Assembly: GCA_018673215.1 (NCBI GenBank)
Contig: JABHDE010000007.1
Location: 1 to 64,000, forward strand
From: Formosa sp.
GTDB taxonomy: Bacteria > Bacteroidota > Bacteroidia > Flavobacteriales > Flavobacteriaceae
Length of the DNA: 64,000 bases
Direction of reading: 5' to 3'
The position numbers and the translations under genes were made by a program. Under the pieces are notes generated by a model. That model was not told where the DNA came from. It ran no database searches and was given only the letters and a program-made list of their open reading frames with translations. Below are positions 45,053 through 53,523 of this stretch, one piece after another (the first letter of the stretch is position 1; the number at the start of each line of letters is the position of its first letter).

Positions 45053-46203
45053 TAATTAATGTAGTCAACAATTTCTAATCCATACCCTATAATACCCACA
45101 CGTTTAGTCCGCTCACTGTTAGAAATAAGACCTAGCTTGTGAATATTCAAATCGTGAAGGATTTGTGCACCAATTCCAAAATCTTTTGAGTCCATTACAA
45201 TGCTAGGAGATTTGGTGACCTTTCCTTTTTGTTGCATGTTTTTCACAATTTCCAATCGCTTTAAAAGGTTGGCGGGCTGACTCACTTGATTGATGAATAG
45301 AATGGCTCCTTTTCTGTGCTTATTAATCAACTGAAACATACTGTCTAGTTGTTGGTCAGCATCGTTTGTTAGCGTCCCTAATACATCGTTGTTGACAAGT
45401 GAAGAATTAATTCGTGTTGGAACCGTTTCGTTTGTACTCCAAGTGCCTTTAGTTAATGCAATATGAACTGAATCGTTTGTAGTCTGTTGATAAGCTCTCA
45501 ATCTAAAATCACCAAAACGTGTTTCAATTTGAAAATCTTGTTTTTTCTTGATCAAAGAATCATGCTCCATTCGGTAGGCTACTAAATCTTCAATAGAAAT
45601 TATTTTTAAATCGAATTTTTCAGCGACTATTCTTAACTCTGGAAGTCGTGCCATTGATCCGTCATCATTCAAAATTTCTACTAAAATTCCTGCAGGCTCC
45701 AATCCAGCTAAGCGTGCTAAATCTACTGCAGCTTCTGTATGACCTGTACGACGTAGAACTCCACCATTTTTTGCTTTTAAAGGAAAAATATGACCTGGAC
45801 GTCCTAAATCGTGCGGTTTAGTATTTGGATCAACTAATGATTTAATTGTTTTAGAACGGTCTGATGTAGAAATTCCGGTCGTACATCCATTTCCAATCAA
45901 ATCTACAGAAACTGTAAATTGCGTGTTATGCAATACCGTATTGTTTTGTACCATCATGTTAAGACCTAATTCATCACATCTGGTTTCAGTTAGAGGAGCA
46001 CATATCAAACCACGCCCGTGTAATGCCATGAAATTAATCATCTCAGGAGTAACTTTTTCAGCAGCGGCAATAAAATCACCTTCATTTTCTCTATTTTCAT
46101 CATCAACAACGACTACTACTTTGCCTAATCGAATGTCATTAATAGCATCTTCAATACTATTTAAGTTGGTATTTGATTTTGTTTTTTGCTCTGAAATTGA
46201 CAT
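45049..46203 (-). CDS. ribB: RibBA: DHBP synthase with a degenerate GTP cyclohydrolase II domain
   Basis: The N-terminal 3,4-dihydroxy-2-butanone-4-phosphate synthase domain (about 1-205) is intact: DDENRENEGDFI, the loop with LNMMV, LGRPGHIFPLKA and RRTGHTEAAVDL. The C-terminal half (about 210-384) follows the GTP cyclohydrolase II layout but lacks the three zinc-binding cysteines: the region of the usual CLTGD-SxRCDC motif reads RINSSLVNNDVLGTLTNDAD. The late part keeps FGIGAQILHDL. The protein therefore most likely supplies only the RibB reaction; GTP cyclohydrolase must come from another gene not in this window. Confidence 0.9.
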   Translation of the reverse strand: MSISEQKTKSNTNLNSIEDAINDIRLGKVVVVVDDENRENEGDFIAAAEKVTPEMINFMALHGRGLICAPLTETRCDELGLNMMVQNNTVLHNTQFTVSVDLIGNGCTTGISTSDRSKTIKSLVDPNTKPHDLGRPGHIFPLKAKNGGVLRRTGHTEAAVDLARLAGLEPAGILVEILNDDGSMARLPELRIVAEKFDLKIISIEDLVAYRMEHDSLIKKKQDFQIETRFGDFRLRAYQQTTNDSVHIALTKGTWSTNETVPTRINSSLVNNDVLGTLTNDADQQLDSMFQLINKHRKGAILFINQVSQPANLLKRLEIVKNMQQKGKVTKSPSIVMDSKDFGIGAQILHDLNIHKLGLISNSERTKRVGIIGYGLEIVDYINY

Positions 46204-46246
46204 TGTGTTTTTATTTTTGGTAAAGATATTACAACTAATTCAATCG

Positions 46247-48229
46247 TTAGGATATTTTCAATAAATCTTCTTTCATTTTCTTTATGAAAAAGGGTCTGTA
46301 AAGAAAAAATAAAGGAATTCCTAAAATAATGAAGACGAAAGAGTTTGTTAAAAATTTAATAGATAATAATTTGTAAAAATCAGATTGATTTGAAGTTGAT
46401 TTTTGGAACACCACAACAAAAAATATCAGACCTAAAATGGCAAATCCGCTAGTTATTTTTCCAATTATTGGAATCCCATTTTCAGCTAAAATTGAACCTC
46501 CTAAGCCTAGAATAATTGTAAGTATATTTAAAACAAGGGCTAGTTTAGAGTTTTCTTTGAAATCGATAAAAAGGCGTAAGGCATTTTCATATTTCTGGTT
46601 AGACAAATTACCTCCCAATTTTAGTTCTAATTCACTAATACCTCTAGAATTTAAGATTTTTATAGCAGTTTGTCTGTAATTTAAGGAAAGTCCAAACTGT
46701 CTAAAATTTTTAATAATATCAATCAATTTTTTATTATCAAATCCATCTAATTCGGAAGTATTTTCTGAAGAAAGTTGTAGGGTATCTACAATTTCTGTAT
46801 CTGATTTTGAAGTGACTAAACGCTTCAAAGGGATCAAAACACTATCAAAATCAATCAATGCGCGGTCTTTTGTCGCGCGGTTGGTTAAATAAATGCTAAA
46901 AGGTAGTAGTATTAAAGAGGATAGCCAGGCAGCTAATACAGGATCTACACTGCTATCTTCCGAACTATTTTTGGCAAATAGTCCAATAAAGTGATAGGTC
47001 AAAAATATAAGTATAGCTATGACTAATGGCAATCCAATACCGCCCTTGCGGATTAATGCTCCCAAAGGTGCTCCCACAAAGAATAAAATTATACATGACA
47101 GGCCTAAAGCAAACTTATCGTGTAAGGCTACGACATGTTTGTTGACTGTCACAAGAGAGTCTAACATTGTTTTTGATTTGGAGGTCAACTCCTTTTTAGC
47201 TGTTTTAGTCGTGTTTAACGCTAAATCTATCAATTGAATACTTTTGCGTTCATCATACAACTTTAAAATATCCACATTTTCAGTAATAGAATCCAGTTCG
47301 CTTACTTTGTAATTCTGATTTAAAGTGTGGTGGTTGGTACGCTTTAACATCGTTTCTGAAAACGTTGTTAAAACGTCACTTCTCTTCACGTTTAGGGAGT
47401 CAATTGCAGTTTTTAAATCTACTACATTTAACATCGTATGCTTGGTAATACTTTCTTTACTTTCAAAATCTATATTGTTGAATTGAGATACATCAATATT
47501 AATAATATATTTTTCAAACGTACTTTTTACCAGCGGTCTGTTCTTTGTTCGCTTTGTATAGTCTTTATGCTGAATCTCATCGTAATAATTTCCGTCAAAT
47601 AAGACGAGTTGTAATACGTCAGATGTTTCATTACTAATAAACTCTCCAGTATTTGCTTTGATCACAGTAAAGTTTCCTGAAAACGAACCTTTTTTCTGGT
47701 GAATGATCACGTCTCTTAAGAATTCTCCATTTTCACCACTCTTTTCGGCTACCTTTATATTAATTTCGTTCAGTTGATTAAACTGACCTTCAGCGATGGC
47801 CATTGCGGGTTTTACTTTAGCAATATTTCTTCTCAGACTGTAAAAATTAAATTCAGCGAATGGAATTACACTGTTTGCAAAGAAAAAACTAATGACTGCT
47901 AAAAACACTATAAAAACACTCAGGCTTTTCATGGCACGTTGAAGAGAAATCCCTGTAGATTTCATTGCTGCAAATTCATAGTTTTCTGAAAACCCTCCAA
48001 ATACCATTATAGATGCTAGAAGAATTGTTAGGGGTAAAACCAAGACTACAATACGAGGTGAAACATAGAGTAAGAACTTAAGGACAACTTCTATTTCTAA
48101 ATCTTTCCCTGCAAGTTCCGAAATATATACCCATACTGATTGTAATATAAAAATCATCATCAGTATCGTGAATACACTGAAAAATGTTTTTAAATAAGTT
48201 GTCAGGATGTATCGGTCTAAAATTTTCAA
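46247..48229 (-). CDS. LptF/LptG family permease with C-terminal membrane extension, TTG start
   Basis: Inner-membrane permease of the Lpt lipopolysaccharide export complex (660 aa). The LptF/G core has an N-terminal helix (ILDRYILTTYLKTFF) and helices near 60-115, a large periplasmic beta-jellyroll (about 120-340) and three helices (about 370-460). A C-terminal extension of about 200 residues adds roughly three further helices (570-650), beyond the 360-aa E. coli protein. Start TTG at 48229, since no ATG lies in frame before it. It is downstream of lolA and ftsK on the same strand. Confidence 0.85.
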   Translation of the reverse strand: MKILDRYILTTYLKTFFSVFTILMMIFILQSVWVYISELAGKDLEIEVVLKFLLYVSPRIVVLVLPLTILLASIMVFGGFSENYEFAAMKSTGISLQRAMKSLSVFIVFLAVISFFFANSVIPFAEFNFYSLRRNIAKVKPAMAIAEGQFNQLNEINIKVAEKSGENGEFLRDVIIHQKKGSFSGNFTVIKANTGEFISNETSDVLQLVLFDGNYYDEIQHKDYTKRTKNRPLVKSTFEKYIINIDVSQFNNIDFESKESITKHTMLNVVDLKTAIDSLNVKRSDVLTTFSETMLKRTNHHTLNQNYKVSELDSITENVDILKLYDERKSIQLIDLALNTTKTAKKELTSKSKTMLDSLVTVNKHVVALHDKFALGLSCIILFFVGAPLGALIRKGGIGLPLVIAILIFLTYHFIGLFAKNSSEDSSVDPVLAAWLSSLILLPFSIYLTNRATKDRALIDFDSVLIPLKRLVTSKSDTEIVDTLQLSSENTSELDGFDNKKLIDIIKNFRQFGLSLNYRQTAIKILNSRGISELELKLGGNLSNQKYENALRLFIDFKENSKLALVLNILTIILGLGGSILAENGIPIIGKITSGFAILGLIFFVVVFQKSTSNQSDFYKLLSIKFLTNSFVFIILGIPLFFLYRPFFIKKMKEDLLKIS

Positions 48230-48237
48230 AATAATAC

Positions 48238-48882
48238 TTAGTCTAAATTATTTATAAAGTAGTCCGTATATTTTGAAGCATCGAATCTGAATAAATTTTC
48301 AGGTAATAGTTGATTGGTTTTAAAAGAAAGGATTGTTAATGTTGTTTTTGTATTATTATCACCAATTTCAATTAAATTATAAACATGCTTTGTGTTTGTG
48401 TCAATTCCCAACAATACATAATTTATTTCTGTATTTGAGTCGATGGGAATTAATTTAATGTATTGAATTTTTCGTCCTCTTACATTTTGAACAATATCCA
48501 TTTTATAATTATAGCCATCTTCGTAAAATGAGAGCAGTTGACTAGGAGTGATGGTGTTTTCATCAGCCGTATTTTGTGTAGAGATCGTCACTTCTTCATC
48601 TTCGGGGCTTATAGAAATCAGTTTTTTTCCATCAAATATTCTAGTCATTCCTAGGATATTCAATACGTAATTGTCACCCACGAGTATAACGTCTCCACGT
48701 GTTTCTTGATGTATATTTTCTTCGCTATTGTCCATAACATATTTAAACTCCAATACCATATTATCGTAACCATTGACATTGTTACTTACTTCGTCAAGAA
48801 GGGCTTGAGCTTCAGGATCGCGGTTTTGTGCAAAACCAAATCCAACGATCAAAGTCAATATTAAAGTTATAAAATTCTTCAT
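48238..48882 (-). CDS. lolA: LolA family outer-membrane lipoprotein carrier
   Basis: Periplasmic lipoprotein chaperone-like protein of 214 aa: signal peptide (MKNFITLILTLIVGFGFAQ), then an open half-barrel of beta strands (VLEFKYVMDNSEE, VILVGDNYVLNI, RIFDGKKLISI) as in LolA. The start is the ATG at 48882, with an AAAAAG site before it; an in-frame TTG at 48894 would overlap ftsK. The LolA call is by fold pattern and length, and the cargo is not shown. The unit is ftsK-lolA-lptF/G. Confidence 0.82.
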   Translation of the reverse strand: MKNFITLILTLIVGFGFAQNRDPEAQALLDEVSNNVNGYDNMVLEFKYVMDNSEENIHQETRGDVILVGDNYVLNILGMTRIFDGKKLISISPEDEEVTISTQNTADENTITPSQLLSFYEDGYNYKMDIVQNVRGRKIQYIKLIPIDSNTEINYVLLGIDTNTKHVYNLIEIGDNNTKTTLTILSFKTNQLLPENLFRFDASKYTDYFINNLD

Positions 48883-48886
48883 CTTT

Positions 48887-51268
48887 TTATTCAATTTCTA
48901 AATCTAATAATTGATTTAATGCTATAAAATCAGGGATAAGGACTTGCCGTGCTTTACTGCCTTCAAATGGGCCAACGATTCCTGCAGCTTCCAGCTGGTC
49001 AATTAAACGTCCAGCTCTGTTGTATCCAAGCTTTAGTTTACGTTGCAATAAAGAAGCGGATCCTTGTTGAGCAGTCACAATTACCTCTGCAGCTTCCCTA
49101 AACAGTTGATCTCTTTCGTCGATATTGTTATCAAGACTTGTGCCAGACTCTTCACTAATGTATTCAGGAAGTAGATACGCATTCGGATAGGCTTTTTGAG
49201 ATCCAATATAATCTGTTAGTTTTTCGACTTCAGGAGTATCTACAAAGGCACATTGAATACGAATCATGTCGTTTCCTTGTGTATATAATAAATCTCCACG
49301 TCCAATCAACTGATCCGCACCAGAACTATCTAAAATAGTTCTAGAATCAATTTTAGAGGTCACTCTAAATGCTATACGCGCAGGGAAATTAGCTTTTATA
49401 ATTCCTGTAATTACATTTACTGATGGGCGTTGAGTCGCTACAATTAAGTGAATTCCAATTGCCCTTGCCAACTGTGCCAAACGTGCAATAGGGGTTTCAA
49501 CTTCCTTACCAGCAGTCATAATTAAATCGGCAAACTCATCAACTACTAAGATAATATAAGGTAAGAATTTATGACCATCATTAGGATTGAGTTTTCGTGC
49601 CTTAAATTTTTCGTTGTACTCTTTAATATTTCTACAAAACGCATTTTTAAGCATCTCATAACGGTTGTCCATCTCAATACACAAGGAATTTAAGGTATTA
49701 ATAACCTTAGTATTGTCGGTTATAATGGCATCCTCACTATCTGGAAGTTTTGCCAAATAATGACGTTCAATTTTATTAAAAAGCGTTAGTTCAACTTTCT
49801 TTGGGTCCACCAATACAAACTTTACTTCTGCAGGATGTTTTTTGTATAGTAAGGATGTAAGGACTGCATTCAATCCAACGGATTTTCCTTGTCCTGTAGC
49901 ACCTGCCATAAGAAGGTGAGGCATTTTGGCTAAATCTACGACAAAGGTTTCGTTGCTTATTGTTTTTCCCAAAGCAATTGGAAGTTCCATTTCTGATTTC
50001 TGAAACTTTTGAGAGGCAATAACAGAATGCATGGAAACAATTGTTGCATTTTTGTTTGGCACTTCAATACCAATCGTACCGCGTCCAGGGATTGGTGCAA
50101 TGATTCGAATGCCCAAGGCAGAGAGTGAAAGTGCTATATCGTCTTCTAAATTTTTAATTTTTGAAATCCGGACACCAGCTTCAGGTATGATTTCATAAAG
50201 AGTGACTGTCGGACCAATTGTTGCTTTTATATTTGCAATTCCAATTTTATAATTATTGAGAGTCTCAACAATTTTATTTTTATTTTCTTCTAACTCTTCT
50301 TGGTTGATAGTGATGCCTTCTGTATCGTATTTTTTAAGTAAATCTAAAGAAGGAAATTTAAACTTTGATAGCTCTAAAGTAGGATCTACCTCTCCAAAGT
50401 CATCTACTAATTTAGCAGCAAGATTATCGGTCTCAGACAGTTCTTCTACATTGGCCTCAATTTTCATTTCTATGGGCTCTTCTTCAACACTCTGCTCTTT
50501 AGCAGGCACATTCACTTCTAAAGTACTCGGTGCATCAATACTTGAGTGGTTTGATATTGTGGGTTCTAGGTTTTCTAAAGGGACTTCAAATGTTGATCTT
50601 AAAGGAGCATCATCTTGAGATAACACTTCAGTATTTGAAGTTGATGAATGGTTTTCATCTGACATTTCTGATTTAAGTTCGTGTTTAGTCCGTACAAACA
50701 AGCGTGCAATATGTTGTGGGCCAACTTTGAAACGCAAGGCGATATACACTATAAAACAAAACACTAATAATAGAGCAGTTCCTATTTTACCTATATAATC
50801 TTGTAGTAATATATTTAATTCATAACCAATAACCCCGCCTAATTTTGGAGCCGTTTCAAATGCAAATCCAAATAACATAGATCCCCAAATAATTATAAGC
50901 GTTCCCCAAAACCAATTTCTATGTAAACGTTTTTTGGAAGAATTTGCTAGAACCGAAATTCCAGATAAAAACAATAAACCAGAAAATATAAATGAGGAGA
51001 TTCCAAACCCTTTGTAAATCAGTAAATGACTTGTCCAAGCTCCAACTTTACTGAGCCAGTTTTTGGTTTCTACAGTTCTATTTGTAAATTCTTTAAGAAT
51101 ACTTTGATCATTTTCACCTGTAAATAAATAGGAGAGTAGGGATACAAATAATAAGATTCCAAGAATTACTAAAAAACTTCCCAACACCAATCTCTGAGAA
51201 TTGGTAAGGGTAAGATTAAATTTTGAGAACCGTTTATGGGTAGTTTTAGTTGTTGATTTTCTCGCCAT
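48887..51268 (-). CDS. ftsK: DNA translocase FtsK/SpoIIIE
   Basis: Septal DNA pump of 793 aa. The N-terminus has about four membrane helices (30-185). A linker rich in Glu, Ser and Thr (190-290) follows. The motor domain has Walker A GATGQGKSVG (about residue 455) and Walker B ILVVDEFADLIM. A C-terminal gamma winged helix (about 725-790) reads QRKLKLGYNRAGRLIDQLEAAGI and recognises polar KOPS-like sequences. It activates XerCD at dif; xerD is 6 kb away. Confidence 0.96.
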   Translation of the reverse strand: MARKSTTKTTHKRFSKFNLTLTNSQRLVLGSFLVILGILLFVSLLSYLFTGENDQSILKEFTNRTVETKNWLSKVGAWTSHLLIYKGFGISSFIFSGLLFLSGISVLANSSKKRLHRNWFWGTLIIIWGSMLFGFAFETAPKLGGVIGYELNILLQDYIGKIGTALLLVFCFIVYIALRFKVGPQHIARLFVRTKHELKSEMSDENHSSTSNTEVLSQDDAPLRSTFEVPLENLEPTISNHSSIDAPSTLEVNVPAKEQSVEEEPIEMKIEANVEELSETDNLAAKLVDDFGEVDPTLELSKFKFPSLDLLKKYDTEGITINQEELEENKNKIVETLNNYKIGIANIKATIGPTVTLYEIIPEAGVRISKIKNLEDDIALSLSALGIRIIAPIPGRGTIGIEVPNKNATIVSMHSVIASQKFQKSEMELPIALGKTISNETFVVDLAKMPHLLMAGATGQGKSVGLNAVLTSLLYKKHPAEVKFVLVDPKKVELTLFNKIERHYLAKLPDSEDAIITDNTKVINTLNSLCIEMDNRYEMLKNAFCRNIKEYNEKFKARKLNPNDGHKFLPYIILVVDEFADLIMTAGKEVETPIARLAQLARAIGIHLIVATQRPSVNVITGIIKANFPARIAFRVTSKIDSRTILDSSGADQLIGRGDLLYTQGNDMIRIQCAFVDTPEVEKLTDYIGSQKAYPNAYLLPEYISEESGTSLDNNIDERDQLFREAAEVIVTAQQGSASLLQRKLKLGYNRAGRLIDQLEAAGIVGPFEGSKARQVLIPDFIALNQLLDLEIE

Positions 51269-51384
51269 TGCTCTTTCGGAGGTTTCAACAAAAATACAAA
51301 TTACTAACGTTTATCCTAGTATATAGATACTGTTTTGTTTTTAACAATAGTTTACACCTAGTATATTTAAGTTCTGTGTATTTT

Positions 51385-51696
51385 TTAGTTCTTTGGTTCT
51401 AAGCGATTGGACTCAATGATCAAAGCTGTAACTCCTAATAAAACGATCCCACAAACTACATATAAATGTATTTTTTCAGGAACGTTTACAAACGATAATC
51501 CCACTCCAATGATAAGAACGCTCAACCCTGTTAATACTAAATATTTTCGTGCGATATGCGTTAATTTATCCGTATCAATTTTCTCTTTTTCTTCATTTGA
51601 TAGGGTGTTATATCCAGCCAATAAATCGGGGTTATTTTTAACAAGAAGCCCTGCTAGAATTAAAATCACCCCAGTAATTAGACTACTATAAATCAT
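51385..51696 (-). CDS. DUF3784 membrane protein
   Basis: A 103-aa protein with three hydrophobic helices (about 5-20, 53-72 and 78-95). The segment NPDLLAGYNTLSNEEKEKID between the first two helices matches DUF3784, where a soluble loop with this pattern separates helices. Function unknown. It is a single gene near ftsK. Confidence 0.85.
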   Translation of the reverse strand: MIYSSLITGVILILAGLLVKNNPDLLAGYNTLSNEEKEKIDTDKLTHIARKYLVLTGLSVLIIGVGLSFVNVPEKIHLYVVCGIVLLGVTALIIESNRLEPKN

Positions 51697-51761
51697 AACA
51701 CAATAAATATTATATCTCCAAATTTAATATTTCAACTTCGTAAAAACTATTTATATTTATC

Positions 51762-51769
51762 TAAATTTG
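51762..51769 (+). promoter_or_regulatory. -7 promoter element of pdxH
   Basis: TAAATTTG matches TAnnTTTG exactly and ends 17 bp before the pdxH ATG. No TTG at the -33 distance. Confidence 0.45.
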
Positions 51770-51786
51770 AACTTGATTATTATATT

Positions 51787-52434
51787 ATGGAAAAAGACTT
51801 AGGGAACTACCGTAAATCCTATGATAAAGGAGCACTTTTAGAAACAGCTATTTCAGACAATCCAATGGAGTTGTTTCAAAAATGGTTTCACGAAGTAGAC
51901 ACGCATTTCCAACAAGATGAAACCAATGCCATGACCATTTCAACGATTGGTTTAGATGGTTATCCCAAAAACAGAGTGGTTCTATTAAAAAAATATACTT
52001 TTGAAGGCTTTATTTTTTATACAAATTACGAAAGCGAAAAAGGAAAAGCAATCACTGCCAATCCAAATGTCTGTCTCTCGTTTCATTGGGCAGCTGCCGA
52101 ACGTCAAGTCATTATTAAAGGAACTGCCGAAAAAATTGCGGAGAATCTGAGTGATGGTTATTTTGAATCGCGTCCTAAAGGAAGTCAATTGGGAGCGATT
52201 GCCTCAAATCAAAGTTCTGTAATAGAGAACAGAGAAGTATTGGAAACAAAATTAAAATCTTTAGAGGCGGAATACGAAAATAAAGAAATTACTCGTCCCG
52301 AATTTTGGGGTGGATTTATGGTGAAACCCATTGAAATTGAATTTTGGCAGGGGAGGGCAAACCGACTACACGACCGCATTCGCTATCAATTACAAGCAGA
52401 TTGTTCTTGGAAAATAGAGCGTTTATCGCCTTAA
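51787..52434 (+). CDS. pdxH: Pyridoxamine 5'-phosphate oxidase
   Basis: FMN enzyme of 215 aa that oxidises pyridoxine or pyridoxamine 5'-phosphate to PLP. Family motifs are seen: NAMTISTIGLDGYPKNRVVLLK, FYTNYESEKGKAI, FHWAAAERQVIIKG, SRPKGSQLGAIASNQS and the C-terminal FWQGRANRLHDR. Normal length. It is followed 7 nt later by a SixA-like phosphatase gene. Confidence 0.97.
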   Translation: MEKDLGNYRKSYDKGALLETAISDNPMELFQKWFHEVDTHFQQDETNAMTISTIGLDGYPKNRVVLLKKYTFEGFIFYTNYESEKGKAITANPNVCLSFHWAAAERQVIIKGTAEKIAENLSDGYFESRPKGSQLGAIASNQSSVIENREVLETKLKSLEAEYENKEITRPEFWGGFMVKPIEIEFWQGRANRLHDRIRYQLQADCSWKIERLSP

Positions 52435-52441
52435 TTTAATT

Positions 52442-52930
52442 ATGAAGTCTATCGTTTTTATTCGTCACGCAAAATCCTCATGGGAATACCAACTCCCAGA
52501 TGAAAAACGTCCGCTTAACAAACGAGGTCTGTTTGATGCTGAATTTATGTCTTCTTTAGATATTGTAAAATCATTTCAACCTCAAGCTGTATTTTGTAGT
52601 ACTGCGAAACGCACTCGACAAACCTGTGAGTTGTTCTTAAAAAATGCCATTTCTACAGAAACAGAAGTACATTATTCTGATCAGTTATATGATTTTAGTG
52701 GGGCAGGTTTAGAAGCTTTTATTAATGCGATAGATCCTCGTCTTTCAAACGTATTTATTTTTGGACATAACAACGCACTAACGAGCATTGTAAATCACAA
52801 AGGAGATCAGTACATAGTAAACATTCCTACTTGCGGGGTTGTGAAAATTAATTTCGATACGATCGACTGGAAGGACTGTACAGATGGGATTGTTGAATAT
52901 AAGTTATTTCCTAAAAATCTAAATCCTTAG
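52442..52930 (+). CDS. SixA-like histidine phosphatase
   Basis: A 162-aa phosphatase of the SixA branch of the histidine phosphatase superfamily. The phosphohistidine motif RHAKSSW is near residue 8 and a second conserved His lies in FGHNNAL. E. coli SixA dephosphorylates phosphohistidine domains; the target here is unknown. Same unit as pdxH. Confidence 0.9.
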   Translation: MKSIVFIRHAKSSWEYQLPDEKRPLNKRGLFDAEFMSSLDIVKSFQPQAVFCSTAKRTRQTCELFLKNAISTETEVHYSDQLYDFSGAGLEAFINAIDPRLSNVFIFGHNNALTSIVNHKGDQYIVNIPTCGVVKINFDTIDWKDCTDGIVEYKLFPKNLNP

Positions 52931-52938
52931 CAGACTAA

Positions 52939-53520
52939 CTATCCATGAATGGATTTGGTGACGCTCAATGTTTTCATGATTTCGGCTTCAAATTCCAAGA
53001 GAGCCTCCCATTTTTGGTCTACTTCTTTTCGTTCGCCATATTGTCTTGCAAAGCCTAAAAAAGAGCTGTAATGATTTGCCTCGCTAATCATTAATTTTCT
53101 ATAGAATTTAGCGAGTTTTTTATCTTCTAAATGTTCAGACAAGAGTCTGAAGCGTTCACAACTTCGAGCTTCAATCAATGCGGCAAGTAATAAGCGATGC
53201 ACCAATTGAGTGCTGCGACTGCCTCCTTTTGGAAAAAACTGCAATAGTTTAGACACATAAGCATCTTTACGATCGCGACCTAAAGTGAATCCACGTTCTA
53301 AAATCAGGTCATGAACCATCTTAAAATGGCTCATTTCTTCTTCAACAAGCCCAATCATCTCTTGAACTAGTTCCGTATATTCAGGAAAACTTACGATCAA
53401 TGAAATGGCAGTACTGGCTGCTTTTTGTTCGCAAAAGGCATGGTCTGATAAAATTTCTTCAATGTTTTTTTCAGCGATGTTTACCCATCTAGGGTCCGAA
53501 GGTAACTTTAATCCAAGCAT
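52939..53520 (-). CDS. miaE: tRNA-(ms2io6A)-hydroxylase MiaE
   Basis: Ferritin-like di-iron hydroxylase of 193 aa acting on the hypermodified A37 of tRNA. Four long helices carry the E/H ligands (EEMSHFKMVHDL, ARSCERF, SEANHYSSFL), including two EExxH-type pairs. Length and the N-terminal LPSDPRWVNIAEKN fit. It is co-oriented with dnaX, 3 nt apart. MiaE is known to act after miaA and miaB, which are not in the window. Confidence 0.9.
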   Translation of the reverse strand: MLGLKLPSDPRWVNIAEKNIEEILSDHAFCEQKAASTAISLIVSFPEYTELVQEMIGLVEEEMSHFKMVHDLILERGFTLGRDRKDAYVSKLLQFFPKGGSRSTQLVHRLLLAALIEARSCERFRLLSEHLEDKKLAKFYRKLMISEANHYSSFLGFARQYGERKEVDQKWEALLEFEAEIMKTLSVTKSIHG

Positions 53521-53523
53521 ACT

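Noticed and set aside
45923-46264. 113-aa frame opposite ribBA
   Set aside because: Antisense to conserved DHBP synthase motifs.
48883-48894. TTG start of lolA overlapping ftsK
   Set aside because: The ATG at 48882 follows an AAAAAG site and gives a standard signal peptide.
50256-50618. 120-aa frame opposite ftsK
   Set aside because: It is the antisense of the Ser/Glu-rich FtsK linker, with no start context or family resemblance.
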